Assembly (NCBI GenBank): GCA_022072405.1
Contig: JAJVHX010000013.1
Location: 62,001-126,000, forward strand
Length of the DNA: 64,000 bases
From: Phycisphaerae bacterium
GTDB lineage: Bacteria > Planctomycetota > Phycisphaerae > UBA1845 > CAIVHJ01
Direction: 5' to 3'
The notes under the pieces: model-generated
Told to the model about the DNA's origin: nothing
Database searches by the model: none
What the model saw: only the letters and a program-made list of their open reading frames with translations
Shown here: positions 26,892 through 35,907 of the stretch, piece after piece
Layout: the number at the start of each line of letters is the position of its first letter
Position numbering within the stretch: the first letter of the stretch is position 1
Made by a program: the position numbers and the translations under genes

Positions 26892-27725
26892 TCATGATTC
26901 ATTGAGAAACTGGATCAACGCCTGAAAGTAGTTGTTGGCGAAGGGTTCAAATTCAAAGGTGTGCGGGGCAGTGTCGTAGCGGGTGAGTCTGGTGCCGGGC
27001 CAGTGCAGACCGGTGATGAATTCGGCGGTGCGGGGCGTATCGATGATGCGATCCTGCTCGGCGAGCAGCAGGTGCAGGGGAGTGGGGGGTACGGTGGGCA
27101 GTTTACGAACCAGGTTTTCCATGCGTCTGCCGGCCAGGAAGAAAGCCGCTGTACATTGCCGCAATGCCAGCGGATCGTCGCGGATAAAATCCTGCCAGTG
27201 GGGGACGGAAGTAAACAGCTCCGGATCATTGAGCGGAATATCGAAGTGTTTGTCCGGGTGTCCCAGCATGGCCAGGCCGACTTTGAATTTTTCGCTGGCG
27301 GGCAGATCAATTTGTGGAAACAGTCCCGGCACGACCAGCGTCAGACTTTTGACCCACTGCGGATGGCTGACGTAGCTGGCTGCGGCGAGCTTGCCTCCCC
27401 AGCTGATACCCAGAAGATGATAATTCGATAATCCGCAGCGGCGGAGCAATTCGGTCGCTGTCAATTGGACATCGGCGATAAGTTGCTGATGATTTTCCGC
27501 ATGACCTCGGGCGCTTGGATTTCGTCCGCATCCCCGCCGGTCCGGCTGCAATACCGCATAGCCGGCCTGCTGCAAAGCTGTCGCGGATGATTCATACCAG
27601 CCGGCGTGCGATTGAATCCCGTGGAGATAGAGCACCGCTCCGCGCGGTTGATCCACCGGCCAGTAACGTCCATAGGCCCGATAGCCATCGCTCAGGCGCA
27701 GCTCCATTTCCTCGTACTTCAACAT
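26892..27725 (-). CDS. Alpha/beta hydrolase (monoacylglycerol lipase-like)
   Basis: A 277-residue serine hydrolase. The oxyanion strand reads VLYLHGIQSHAGWYE, the nucleophile elbow is GISWGG (Ser near residue 109), and a C-terminal His lies in the DTAPHTFEFEP segment. LLAEQDRIIDT supplies the acidic residue. The arrangement fits lysophospholipase/monoacylglycerol lipase (Hydrolase_4). It is divergent from the uracil-DNA glycosylase gene with only ~80 bp between starts. No signal peptide, so probably cytoplasmic. Confidence 0.88.
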   Translation of the reverse strand: MLKYEEMELRLSDGYRAYGRYWPVDQPRGAVLYLHGIQSHAGWYESSATALQQAGYAVLQPDRRGCGRNPSARGHAENHQQLIADVQLTATELLRRCGLSNYHLLGISWGGKLAAASYVSHPQWVKSLTLVVPGLFPQIDLPASEKFKVGLAMLGHPDKHFDIPLNDPELFTSVPHWQDFIRDDPLALRQCTAAFFLAGRRMENLVRKLPTVPPTPLHLLLAEQDRIIDTPRTAEFITGLHWPGTRLTRYDTAPHTFEFEPFANNYFQALIQFLNES

Positions 27726-27804
27726 GATCGAATTATACTGCCCCCGGCAGGTTATCGCGCTTGGTCCTTTGAAAAATCACTTATGCTTCTGTAAAATCCT
27801 GCTT

Positions 27805-28569
27805 ATGGCCCGCACCGATCAGGACATCATTCGCATCAGTATCCGCCAGTCGCTCGAAGTGGATCAGGCCTTGGGGATCAAGGTATTGCCCATCCCCAAA
27901 GCGATAGTTGCTTCCATTGGCCGACCACGAAAATCCTCGACCGCAGGAGGTTTACCTGGCGCTTCGACTGATGATCGCGCCATCGCCCTCCGCCGGCTGG
28001 ACGAAGAGCAGGTGAAGGGTTGCCAGAAGTGTACACTCTGTCAGACGCGAACGAATACGGTGTTTGGACAGGGGCATCCCCTCGCCCGGCTGGTGTTTGT
28101 CGGCGAAGCTCCGGGGTTTGACGAAGATCAGCAGGGTTTGGCCTTTGTGGGCCGGGCCGGCCAATTGCTGACCGACATGATTGAAAAGGGCATGAAGCTC
28201 AAACGTGCTGATGTTTTTATCTGCAACGTCCTGAAATGTCGCCCACCCAACAATCGAACGCCGGCGACTGATGAGATTACCGCCTGTTCACCCTATCTGT
28301 TTGAACAGCTTCGTATCCTTCAACCGGAAGTGATCTGTGCCCTCGGTGCCCCAGCCGCCCAGACCCTGCTGAATACCAAAGAAAGTATTGGGCGCTTGCG
28401 TGGGCGGTTCCATGATTTTTATATTTCCGGTTCACCGGGCATTGGTCCGAGCGTTCCCCTGATGCCCACGTTTCACCCGGCCTACCTGCTGCGTTCCCCC
28501 GGCGAGAAGGGCAAAGCCTGGGAAGATCTCAAAAAGATCATGATCAAGCTGGGCCTGCCACTTACTTAA
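27805..28569 (+). CDS. Family 4 (iron-sulfur) uracil-DNA glycosylase
   Basis: A 254-residue base-excision repair enzyme. Four cluster cysteines are visible in GCQKCTLC, NVLKCRPP and ITACSPYL. The motif GEAPGFDEDQQGLAFVGRAG holds the uracil-recognition loop, and TFHPAYLLR is the C-terminal DNA-binding motif with the conserved His. The N-terminal ~70 residues are poorly conserved, as in many UDGa/UDGb-type proteins. I chose this ATG because the upstream in-frame ATG at 27724 would give an atypical leader overlapping the divergent hydrolase gene. Confidence 0.93.
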   Translation: MARTDQDIIRISIRQSLEVDQALGIKVLPIPKAIVASIGRPRKSSTAGGLPGASTDDRAIALRRLDEEQVKGCQKCTLCQTRTNTVFGQGHPLARLVFVGEAPGFDEDQQGLAFVGRAGQLLTDMIEKGMKLKRADVFICNVLKCRPPNNRTPATDEITACSPYLFEQLRILQPEVICALGAPAAQTLLNTKESIGRLRGRFHDFYISGSPGIGPSVPLMPTFHPAYLLRSPGEKGKAWEDLKKIMIKLGLPLT

Positions 28570-28619
28570 ACGTGTTCGTAAATGATTGGTGATGATTGAA
28601 AGCTGCTCTGAGTAAACCA

Positions 28620-28655
28620 GAAAACCGTTCCCTCACTGTCGCGGCTCTCTTAAAC
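28620..28655 (+). repeat. Dispersed repeat family B, degenerate copy
   Basis: A diverged version of the core seen at 45895-45930 and 63546-63583 (ACCG, then CCCTCAC, then GTCGCGGCTC). The closing terminal inverted repeats of the other copies are not preserved. It lies between the glycosylase gene and the kinase promoter. Confidence 0.55.
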
Positions 28656-28682
28656 CTTACTGGATCAAGACGTTCATACTGA

Positions 28683-28711
28683 TTGACATATACCATTGTC
28701 ATACATAGAAT
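28683..28711 (+). promoter_or_regulatory. Candidate sigma-70 promoter of the FHA-GAF kinase gene
   Basis: TTGACA (28683-28688), a 17-nt spacer and TAGAAT (28706-28711) give a near-consensus promoter about 110 bp before the GTG start, leaving a ~100-nt leader. Confidence 0.7.
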
Positions 28712-28821
28712 TAAGTGTTTGTAGCGGATGTGCGGTGTCTGCAAAATTAGCCGCTACAATTTTCGAACAGGTGCGGGATGGTTTTCTTACAGGTCCATGA
28801 ATAATTCTGGGAATTAACTCA

Positions 28822-30489
28822 GTGGCAACGCTCTATGTACTACAGGGGCCGGATAAAGGCCGGACCTTCGTGACCAGTGACCCGACTTTGCTGTTGGGCC
28901 GATCCAGTGAAGCGATCCCTCTGGGGGATCACTCCATCAGCCGACGTCACGCCCAGTTGAATCTCGAAAACGGTCAATGGATGCTGGTTGATCTGAAAAG
29001 TGCCAACGGTACGTATGTCAACGGTGTGCGCATTATCCATCCCACTCCGATGAAACATGGTGACCAGATCCGCATGGGTACGACGCTGCTGGTCTTCGGC
29101 GGGGATCATGATACCCAGCCGCTGTATCAGGTCAGCCCCTCCGACCTGGTCAGTCTCGACGAGGCTGCTGATGGGGTCGACGCTGCTGTGGTGGAAACCC
29201 TGCCCAGCAACGAAGCCAGCCTGGTGCTGGCGACGCCGGAAACGCAGGATGCCGTGCTGGCATGGCGAATCATGTATCAACTCACCGAGGCGATCGGTGC
29301 GATCGTCGAACCCCAGGCTCTGCTCGAACGGGTGATGGATATCATTTTTGAACACATGCGCGTCGATCGCGGGTTCATACTGGTGCGTGTGGAAGGCCAG
29401 AGTGAGCTGCAGCCGCGTGTCGTACGCTTTCGACGGCCGCCCCGTACACCTCAGCCGATTGCCACCTCGCGCCGTATTGTGCAGCATGTGCTCAATCGCT
29501 GCGAGGGGGTCTTGTGCACCAATGCCATGGCTGACAAGCGCTTTGGAGGTGAAGAACGGGACGACAGTATTCATCGCTATGGACTGAAATCAGTCATCTG
29601 TGTGCCGATCCTGGCCCATGGCACGATATACGGGGTGATCCATCTCGACAGTTCCGTAACGTCGCACACCTACACGAGTGAGCAATTGCGGCTGGCCAAC
29701 GCTATCGGTTACATGACCGGCATGGCGATTGAAAATGCCAAACTGGTCAAGAGCCGGTTACAGAATGAACGTCTGGCGGCCATCGGTGAAACGGTCGCGT
29801 TTCTGTCACACTACATCAAGAATGTATTACAAGGCCTGCGTAGCGGTGCAGATATCGTCGATGTCGGGTTGCAACGACAATCGCTGGAAACGATCAATCA
29901 GGGCTGGCAGATGCTCGAACGGAGTATGGATAAGATTCTGAATCTTTCCACCAACCTGCTGACCTTCAGCAAGGATCGTGAACCTAACATGGTGATGGCC
30001 CAGATCAACCTGGTGGTGCAGGAAGCAGTGGAGCTGGCCCAGCGACACGCCGATCACAAGCGGGTGCAGTTGCGGACTGATCTGGCTGAATTACCGGCCA
30101 TCGGCGTGGATATGGATGGCATTCATCAGGTGGCGTTGAATCTGGTCAACAATGCGATCGATGCCGTGCCGGCGGATACGGGAGAGGTGCTGGTTCGTAC
30201 GCAGTATGAAGCGGCTCAGGACGTCGTCATGTTGATCGTGGAGGATAACGGACCCGGCCTGGATCAGCAGTTCATGACGGAGATATTCCATCCATTCCGA
30301 TCGACCAAGGGGCAGGGCGGTACGGGACTAGGTCTGGCAGCAGCCAAAAAAATCATTGATGAGCATCAGGGCCAGTTATTGGTCGAACCTCGTGAAACCG
30401 GCGGTACTCGATTTCGAGCGATGCTGCCGGCTCGTCACACCGGTGTCCGAGGGAGCGAAGAAACCCTGGCTTCATTCAATAAGGGCTGA
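28822..30489 (+). CDS. FHA-GAF sensor histidine kinase
   Basis: A 555-residue soluble kinase. Residues 1-95 are an FHA phosphothreonine-binding domain (LLLGRSSEA, then SISRRHAQL and SANGTYVNG). Residues ~150-310 are a GAF domain. The H-box is LSHYIKN with the phospho-acceptor His at 330. The ATPase has NLVNNAIDA (N box), VEDNGPG (G1), FHPFRSTKG (F) and GGTGLGLAA (G2). It starts with GTG. No membrane segment or response regulator gene is adjacent, so the partner is encoded elsewhere. The FHA part suggests input from Ser/Thr kinases, common in Planctomycetota (inference). Confidence 0.93.
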   Translation: MATLYVLQGPDKGRTFVTSDPTLLLGRSSEAIPLGDHSISRRHAQLNLENGQWMLVDLKSANGTYVNGVRIIHPTPMKHGDQIRMGTTLLVFGGDHDTQPLYQVSPSDLVSLDEAADGVDAAVVETLPSNEASLVLATPETQDAVLAWRIMYQLTEAIGAIVEPQALLERVMDIIFEHMRVDRGFILVRVEGQSELQPRVVRFRRPPRTPQPIATSRRIVQHVLNRCEGVLCTNAMADKRFGGEERDDSIHRYGLKSVICVPILAHGTIYGVIHLDSSVTSHTYTSEQLRLANAIGYMTGMAIENAKLVKSRLQNERLAAIGETVAFLSHYIKNVLQGLRSGADIVDVGLQRQSLETINQGWQMLERSMDKILNLSTNLLTFSKDREPNMVMAQINLVVQEAVELAQRHADHKRVQLRTDLAELPAIGVDMDGIHQVALNLVNNAIDAVPADTGEVLVRTQYEAAQDVVMLIVEDNGPGLDQQFMTEIFHPFRSTKGQGGTGLGLAAAKKIIDEHQGQLLVEPRETGGTRFRAMLPARHTGVRGSEETLASFNKG

Positions 30490-30528
30490 GCAACTTGAAC
30501 CGGATTCAGAAATTGAATATTCGGGCAT

Positions 30529-30560
30529 CGCGCAGGCTGAATCCTGCGGCTCCTTGAATG
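30529..30560 (+). repeat. Dispersed repeat family A, core-only copy
   Basis: The core GCAGGCTGAATCCTGC is followed by GGCTCCTTGAAT. Compared with GCGGGCTAAAGCCCGC at 34447 the stem pairs G:C and A:T have changed on both sides together (GCGGG/CCCGC to GCAGG/CCTGC). It sits between the kinase and the lipoprotein gene. Confidence 0.6.
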
Positions 30561-30597
30561 TTGATATCGATTCTTCCGGAAAGGAAATATACACGGC

Positions 30598-31764
30598 ATG
30601 AAGTCAGGGATGAGCGGAAAAAATCCAGGTTGCGGATTATTCATGCTGATGGTTCTGCTGGTGAGCGTTCGCTGCACTCAGACCGCGATCAACGATAATA
30701 ACGACAACAATAACCAGCCGCCGCCGCCGATGGTATTCGAATTATCACCCAGCGGGCGGGTCGCGGCAGTAATTGACCCTGAGGGTTTCGCCGAACTGGT
30801 TGATCAATCCGCCACCGAGCCGCGCACCGTCATCCAACCGCTGGTTGAACCCTACATCACGGAATTTGCCCGCCAGTTTCCCAACGCCGCCGAGTTTGTT
30901 TTTTTCATGCCCGATGAGTATCGCGCACAACAATTGTTTACCGCGCTGGCTGGATTTACGGTAACTCTGAAAGCCCCGGAAAGCGGTCTGGGACCGATCC
31001 TCTCGATCAGCGATTTTCCGGAATTATCCGATCTGCGCAGTTATATCTATCTGGCCCGCAAAGATATGCTGGTTCTGGGGCCTTCGTTGCACGAGCTGGC
31101 CCATGGCTGGGGGGCTCGTTTTTCCCTCCCCCAGGAGCTGGGTGATCAGATTCAGATGAGTGGGAATCACTGGGGCTATAGCAGTGTCGGAGGGCAGTTG
31201 GGAGGGTGGACACCAGGCACGCTGCTCGATCTGGGTAATGGGCAATTTGAAATTTCCGATGGTAATGTGGAACCGAGCGGTCGCTCGTTTAACTCGGTCC
31301 CTTATGCTCCGCTGGAAATGTATATCATGGGACTAGGTCCGGCTGAGGAAGTGGAACCGATCAAGGTCGCCATCAATCCAGTCTTCCAGAGTTTGTTTCA
31401 ATTTTCGGCTGACGGCATAGCGGTCGTCACGATTGATGATATCATCTTCGCCAACGGACCCCGCAAGCCGGATTTCCTCAGCTCACCCAGGAATTTTGAG
31501 GCCACTCTGCTGATCCTGACGGATCATTCGTTCAGTGATGCGGAGTGGCGTTTCTATGAGGATTCCATTGATTTTCTGACGTTTCCGGGGGAGAAATCGG
31601 CTGAGGAAGTTTTTACCGAGGCCCTCTACGGTGGGCAGCGCATTCGGGAATTGATACTGCAGAAAGATCCCGAAGATCAGACGCGCGACTACATCAATTT
31701 TCATCAGGCGACCGCCGGCCAAGCTGCTCTGGAATTCATCACCCTCACGCCACCCGCCAACTGA
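30598..31764 (+). CDS. Putative lipoprotein with HELAH metallopeptidase motif
   Basis: A 388-residue exported protein. The N-terminus is hydrophobic and ends at a Cys (C26) followed by an Asn/Pro-rich linker, probably a lipoprotein although the lipobox (LVSVRC) is weak. HELAHGWGARF at residues 165-175 has the zinc HExxH pattern. Further conserved-looking blocks are HWGYSSVGGQLGGW and YAPLEMYIMGLG, a combination I associate with uncharacterised myxobacterial and planctomycete proteins. A third zinc ligand is not obvious. It may be a peptidase or a zinc-binding surface protein. AAGGAA precedes the ATG. Confidence 0.75.
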   Translation: MKSGMSGKNPGCGLFMLMVLLVSVRCTQTAINDNNDNNNQPPPPMVFELSPSGRVAAVIDPEGFAELVDQSATEPRTVIQPLVEPYITEFARQFPNAAEFVFFMPDEYRAQQLFTALAGFTVTLKAPESGLGPILSISDFPELSDLRSYIYLARKDMLVLGPSLHELAHGWGARFSLPQELGDQIQMSGNHWGYSSVGGQLGGWTPGTLLDLGNGQFEISDGNVEPSGRSFNSVPYAPLEMYIMGLGPAEEVEPIKVAINPVFQSLFQFSADGIAVVTIDDIIFANGPRKPDFLSSPRNFEATLLILTDHSFSDAEWRFYEDSIDFLTFPGEKSAEEVFTEALYGGQRIRELILQKDPEDQTRDYINFHQATAGQAALEFITLTPPAN

Positions 31765-31894
31765 TGTGGAGAACTGGCAACACCGGCATCTATTACGGCA
31801 ACCATTTCACCTGATTACCGGACATTCTGCTGCACGATCAACATCGCGTATAACGGGAATAAACGTAATAAACGGACTCGTTTGTAATGTTTGC

Positions 31895-31925
31895 ATTTCC
31901 ATGCGTTTATGGAATTCATGGAAAT
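31895..31925. repeat. Perfect 9-bp inverted repeat
   Basis: ATTTCCATG (31895-31903) and CATGGAAAT (31917-31925) are separated by 13 nt. It lies ~100 bp before the Ser-rich gene start and has no T tract, so it could be a regulator site or leader hairpin. Confidence 0.5.
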
Positions 31926-32026
31926 TTATTACAGCTGGTCCGCCGCTTGCATAAGTGGTGGTTCGGAGAGGCTCTGCCGCCCACCTGGGGAGGCTGACGG
32001 CAGAGTAATGGAGGAGGAGAAGAAGC

Positions 32027-32506
32027 ATGTACGTTTCCGGCGTGGGTGGCGCTGCCACCGGACCATCTTTGTATACTCCAATGACGGCTGCGGCTGAGTC
32101 GTGCAGTTCGACGGCGCTGGCGACCACTTCGGTCAGCAGTACCAGCAGTCAATCACTGGCGGCGGTGAACATCAGCGGAACGGATTCGCCGCTGCAGGCG
32201 ACGCTGCAGCAACTCAGCAATCTGGAACTGGCCAAGATGATCTTTGATGTGTTGCTGGGCAAAAAGGATGAGCAGCAGTCCGAGGGGTCGCAGATGATGC
32301 AGATGCTGGGGTTGATCGGCTTAATGGCCCAGAATCATTCCAGCCAGACGAGCCTGATTTCCAGCAGCCACAGCAGCATGACGGTCATCGATCAACAGAG
32401 CGCCGTCCAAGCCTATACTGCCAACCAGCAGATGCCAGCCACCGCTGCCCAGCCGTCGGCGGGCGTGCCCGCTACACCGGGTGCCCAGGTCGATACCAGC
32501 GCCTGA
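32027..32506 (+). CDS. Ser/Gln-rich protein of unknown function
   Basis: A 159-residue low-complexity protein. Ser/Thr-rich at residues 1-55, with a short amphipathic middle (LQQLSNLELAKMIFDVLLGKKDEQ, abbreviated here) and MMQMLGLIGLMAQN near residue 88, then a Ser- and Gln/Ala/Pro-rich tail. A strong GGAGGAGGAG ribosome site lies before the ATG, which supports expression. There is no signal peptide and no recognisable domain. The composition resembles the first residues of the TPR protein at 42452, perhaps a shared unconventional location signal (speculative). Confidence 0.6.
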   Translation: MYVSGVGGAATGPSLYTPMTAAAESCSSTALATTSVSSTSSQSLAAVNISGTDSPLQATLQQLSNLELAKMIFDVLLGKKDEQQSEGSQMMQMLGLIGLMAQNHSSQTSLISSSHSSMTVIDQQSAVQAYTANQQMPATAAQPSAGVPATPGAQVDTSA

Positions 32507-32696
32507 GCTACCCGACCGGCCGTCTTCGCCCGAAGGCACGATGGACAAGACTGAGGAGGGGAAAGTTCCGCGTCGTTACCTGATCTACGACGCGGATTTT
32601 TCATTTTTACTCCGCTAAACGGTCACTAATGAGACCAATTGAATAGAACAATCCCGGAGGGCTGGTTAACATACCGACTGGTAATGAGGTGCTGAC

Positions 32697-34406
32697 ATGG
32701 TTCAACCACTCCCGGTTATGGCGAAGCTGATGATGGCGATTGGAACAATGGCACAAAGCTCGGCTCCGGCGGCTCCGACACTGGTGATTCGTGGGGCCCT
32801 GGTCTGGACGGCGAATGATCAGCAGCCCCAAGCCGGCGTGGTGGTGATCAGCGGTGAGCGCATCGTCGCAGTGGGAGATGAGGCACTGCTCACCGGACTG
32901 GATCTGAGTTCAGCGCGGGTGATCGATGCCGGGGGGCGAAGGCTGCTGCCCGGTCTGATCGACAGCCATGTTCATCTGATCGGCGGCGGACTGGGATTGA
33001 CGCAACTCCAATTGCGCGAAGCGGGCAGTCGCGAGGATTTTATTCAGCGTATCAATGAATGGGTGGTGGATCATCCGTCGGCGGATTTGAAAAGCTGGGT
33101 GCTGGGGCGCGGCTGGAGCGTGGAGAGCTGGCCGGTGGAGCAGCAGCCGACACGCCAATGGATCGATACCGTGACCGGTGACCGCCCCGCCTACCTGATC
33201 CGCATGGACGGTCATTGTGCCCTGGCTAACAGTGCCGCTTTGAAAATGGCCGGCATTACCCATGAAACAACTGATCCGCCGGGCGGGCAGATCATCCGCG
33301 ATGAGCAGACGGGTGAACCAACCGGCTTGCTCACCGATGCCGCCATGGAACTGGTCAGCAGACATATTCCCAAGCCTAACCCGGAAACTCGCTTGGCAGC
33401 TGCGAAAGCAGCCATGCGGTTGTTCAATCAGCAGGGGGTGACCACGGTTCACGATATGAGCAACCCCGAAGATATCGTGGAACTATATACGCTGGCGGGT
33501 GAAGGCACACTGCGGGTGATGACCTACATGCAGAGTGAGAACTGGATCCAAGGCCCGCGGCCGTCGGGTCCGGATGCGACCTGCAAGGTCGGCGAACCGA
33601 CTGGGTTCTGGAGCTGGCTGGGATGTAAGGGTTACATCGATGGCTCGCTCGGCGCTAAAACGGCGTACATGCGTGAACCATTCAGTGATAATTCTGAGGG
33701 GGAAATGCATAATCGGGGCATTTTAATGCCTTTTGCAGAAGCGGTTCGCGCAGAGGGCATCCCCGGACTGCCGGAACAATTGCGCTTTGCCGCTGAGCAT
33801 CGATTGCAGCCCACCTTGCATGCCATTGGTGATGAAGCGAACCACCTGGTGCTGGATCAATATGAGCAAATTTTTAAAGCGACCAATATTCGACCACGGA
33901 TCGAACATGTACAACACCTGTTAGCGGAGGATATCGCGCGATTTGCGCAGATCGGAGTGGTAGCCTCGATGCAGCCGCTGCATAAAGCCGACGATGGGCG
34001 TTACGCGCTCGAGCGTCTTGGGGCGAAGCGCTGTCGCACTTCGTATGCCTTTCGCAGTCTGCTGGAGAGTGGGGTGGTGGTTTGTTTCGGCAGCGATTGG
34101 CCGGTGGTCAGTAATAATCCGTTCGAAGGTATGAAAGCAGCCGTCACCGGGCTGACCCTGGAAGAGAAGGTTTTCGTTCCGGAACAGAACATCAGTATCG
34201 AGCAGGCCCTGCGCTGTTACACGTGTAACGCCGCTTACGCCTGCTTTCGGGAGCGAGAGCTGGGACAGATTCAGCCGGGTTATCTGGCCGACCTGATCAT
34301 CGTCGATCGCGATCCGCTGACCATTCCACCGGAACAACTCAGCACCGTCGGCGTCGATGTGACCATCTTTAACGGACGGGTGGTGTGGAACAGAAACAGC
34401 GAATAA
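32697..34406 (+). CDS. YtcJ-like metal-dependent amidohydrolase
   Basis: A 569-residue amidohydrolase (Amidohydro_3). The metal motif HVHLIGG follows the beta-sandwich strand RRLLPGLIDS. Later blocks are GYIDGSLGAKTAYM (carboxylated-Lys region replaced as in YtcJ), HAIGDEANHLVLD, RIEHVQHL and VVCFGSDWPVV with the catalytic Asp. The family hydrolyses C-N bonds of mostly unknown exocyclic amides or formamides. GAGGTG lies 6 nt before the ATG. There is no signal peptide. It is followed by a family A repeat and then mgtE. Confidence 0.92.
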   Translation: MVQPLPVMAKLMMAIGTMAQSSAPAAPTLVIRGALVWTANDQQPQAGVVVISGERIVAVGDEALLTGLDLSSARVIDAGGRRLLPGLIDSHVHLIGGGLGLTQLQLREAGSREDFIQRINEWVVDHPSADLKSWVLGRGWSVESWPVEQQPTRQWIDTVTGDRPAYLIRMDGHCALANSAALKMAGITHETTDPPGGQIIRDEQTGEPTGLLTDAAMELVSRHIPKPNPETRLAAAKAAMRLFNQQGVTTVHDMSNPEDIVELYTLAGEGTLRVMTYMQSENWIQGPRPSGPDATCKVGEPTGFWSWLGCKGYIDGSLGAKTAYMREPFSDNSEGEMHNRGILMPFAEAVRAEGIPGLPEQLRFAAEHRLQPTLHAIGDEANHLVLDQYEQIFKATNIRPRIEHVQHLLAEDIARFAQIGVVASMQPLHKADDGRYALERLGAKRCRTSYAFRSLLESGVVVCFGSDWPVVSNNPFEGMKAAVTGLTLEEKVFVPEQNISIEQALRCYTCNAAYACFRERELGQIQPGYLADLIIVDRDPLTIPPEQLSTVGVDVTIFNGRVVWNRNSE

Positions 34407-34410
34407 TGAA

Positions 34411-34477
34411 TAGAAGTGGTTTCAAAATTAAGAATTTGGACTACGCGCGGGCTAAAGCCCGCGGCTCCTTGGAATTT
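34411..34477 (+). repeat. Dispersed repeat family A, copy 3
   Basis: TAGAAGTGGTTTCAAAATTA is followed by the perfect hairpin CGCGGGCT-AA-AGCCCGCG (34446-34463) and CGGCTCCTTGGAATTT. Both the GTGGTTTCAAAAT end and the palindrome are shared with 17026-17082. It sits between the amidohydrolase and mgtE and could act as a transcript stabiliser. Confidence 0.8.
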
Positions 34478-34524
34478 ATGAGATACGTTTTTATTCTTAT
34501 TCAATTTTTCCTCCTGGAGTTTTT

Positions 34525-35907
34525 ATGCTGGGCCAGTTGCTGTTACCCGAAATTGAAGAGCTGATCGAACAGCGCGACTTCGTCGGGCTGCGTTTGGCCC
34601 TGTCGGAACTGACCGTCATCGAGATGAGTGATCTTTTCGAGGATCTGCCGCCCGATGATGTGGCGGTGATCTTCCGCATCCTGCCGCGCGAACAGGCCGC
34701 CCGCGTTTTTGAATATCTGTCGCTGGAAATGCAGGAGGTGATGCTGCGGGCGTTGGGTCACGAACAGGTCGCCCACGTGCTCAACGAGATGAAACCGGAC
34801 GATCGCACGGCGCTATTGGAGGAATTACCCAGCGAGGCGGTTCAGAAGCTGCTGGACCTGCTCAGTCCCGATGAACGCAAGGTGGCTCGTGATCTACTGG
34901 GTTATCCGGAGGATTCCATTGGTCGGCGGATGACCACTGATTTTGTGGCAATTCGCGCGACCTGGACGATTAATCAGGTGATGGAACATCTGCGGCAGAT
35001 CGGCAAGGACAAAGAGACGCTCAATATTCTCTACGTGGTGGATGAGCAGGGTATTCTGATCGATGAGATTCTGCTACGTCATGTGGTGCTGGCCCGCCCG
35101 AACCAGCTGGTGCAGGATCTGATGGATGGACGGTTTGCCTGTTTGCCGGCCCGCGATGACCAGGAAGTGGCGGTACGGGAATTCAAGCGTTATGACCGCA
35201 CTTCGCTGCCGGTGGTCGATTCTCAGAACAAGCTGGTCGGAATCATTACGGTTGATGACATACTGGATCTGGCGGAGAAGGAAGAAACCGAAGACGTGCA
35301 CAAGATGGCGGCGGTGGAGGCGCTCGATTCACCCTACCTGGATGTCGGTTTCTGGAGCATGTTCCGCAAACGCGGGGCGTGGTTGTCGGCCTTGTTTCTC
35401 GGCGAAATGCTCACCGCGTCGGCCATGTCCTATTATGAAGATGCCATATCCAAAGCGGTGGTACTGGCCCTGTTCATACCCTTGATCGTATCCAGCGGAG
35501 GCAACAGCGGCTCGCAGGCTTCAACGCTGGTTATTCGCGCATTGGCCTTAGGAGAATTGAATCTACGCATCTGGTGGAAAGTTCTATACCGGGAAATTGG
35601 AACCGGTCTCGCGCTGGGATTTCTGCTGGGTCTACTGGGGGTGATTCGGGTCCATTTATGGCAATGGCTCGGATGGGCGAATTACAGTAATCATTACCAT
35701 CTGGTATCTATGACAGTGGGGTTGGGCTTGGTGGGTATCGTCATATTCGGCACACTGGTGGGCAGTATGTTGCCATTTCTGTTTCGTATTTTGAAGCTGG
35801 ATCCGGCGGTTGTTTCAGCACCCTTTGTCGCCACCCTCGTTGATGTCAGTGGATTACTGATTTATTTCGGAATCGCCACAGTGATGCTCAAAGGCACCTT
35901 GTTATGA
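34525..35907 (+). CDS. mgtE: MgtE-type magnesium channel/transporter
   Basis: A 460-residue Mg2+ channel with the full domain order. An N-terminal superhelical domain (residues ~10-130: LFEDLPPDDVAVIFRILPRE) is followed by two CBS domains (~135-260: RMTTDFVAIRATW, then TSLPVVDSQNKLVGIITVDD). Five membrane helices (~285-455) follow, including the pore motif PLIVSSGGNSGSQASTLVIR. In homologs the cytoplasmic domains bind Mg2+ and close the pore. GGAG precedes the ATG by 5 nt. The zinc-ribbon gene overlaps its stop by 4 nt. Confidence 0.95.
   Translation: MLGQLLLPEIEELIEQRDFVGLRLALSELTVIEMSDLFEDLPPDDVAVIFRILPREQAARVFEYLSLEMQEVMLRALGHEQVAHVLNEMKPDDRTALLEELPSEAVQKLLDLLSPDERKVARDLLGYPEDSIGRRMTTDFVAIRATWTINQVMEHLRQIGKDKETLNILYVVDEQGILIDEILLRHVVLARPNQLVQDLMDGRFACLPARDDQEVAVREFKRYDRTSLPVVDSQNKLVGIITVDDILDLAEKEETEDVHKMAAVEALDSPYLDVGFWSMFRKRGAWLSALFLGEMLTASAMSYYEDAISKAVVLALFIPLIVSSGGNSGSQASTLVIRALALGELNLRIWWKVLYREIGTGLALGFLLGLLGVIRVHLWQWLGWANYSNHYHLVSMTVGLGLVGIVIFGTLVGSMLPFLFRILKLDPAVVSAPFVATLVDVSGLLIYFGIATVMLKGTLL

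Noticed and set aside
31807-32127. 106-codon minus-strand ORF upstream of the Ser-rich gene
   Set aside because: It lacks a ribosome site, overlaps the strong GGAGGAGGAG site of the plus-strand gene and has no recognisable features.
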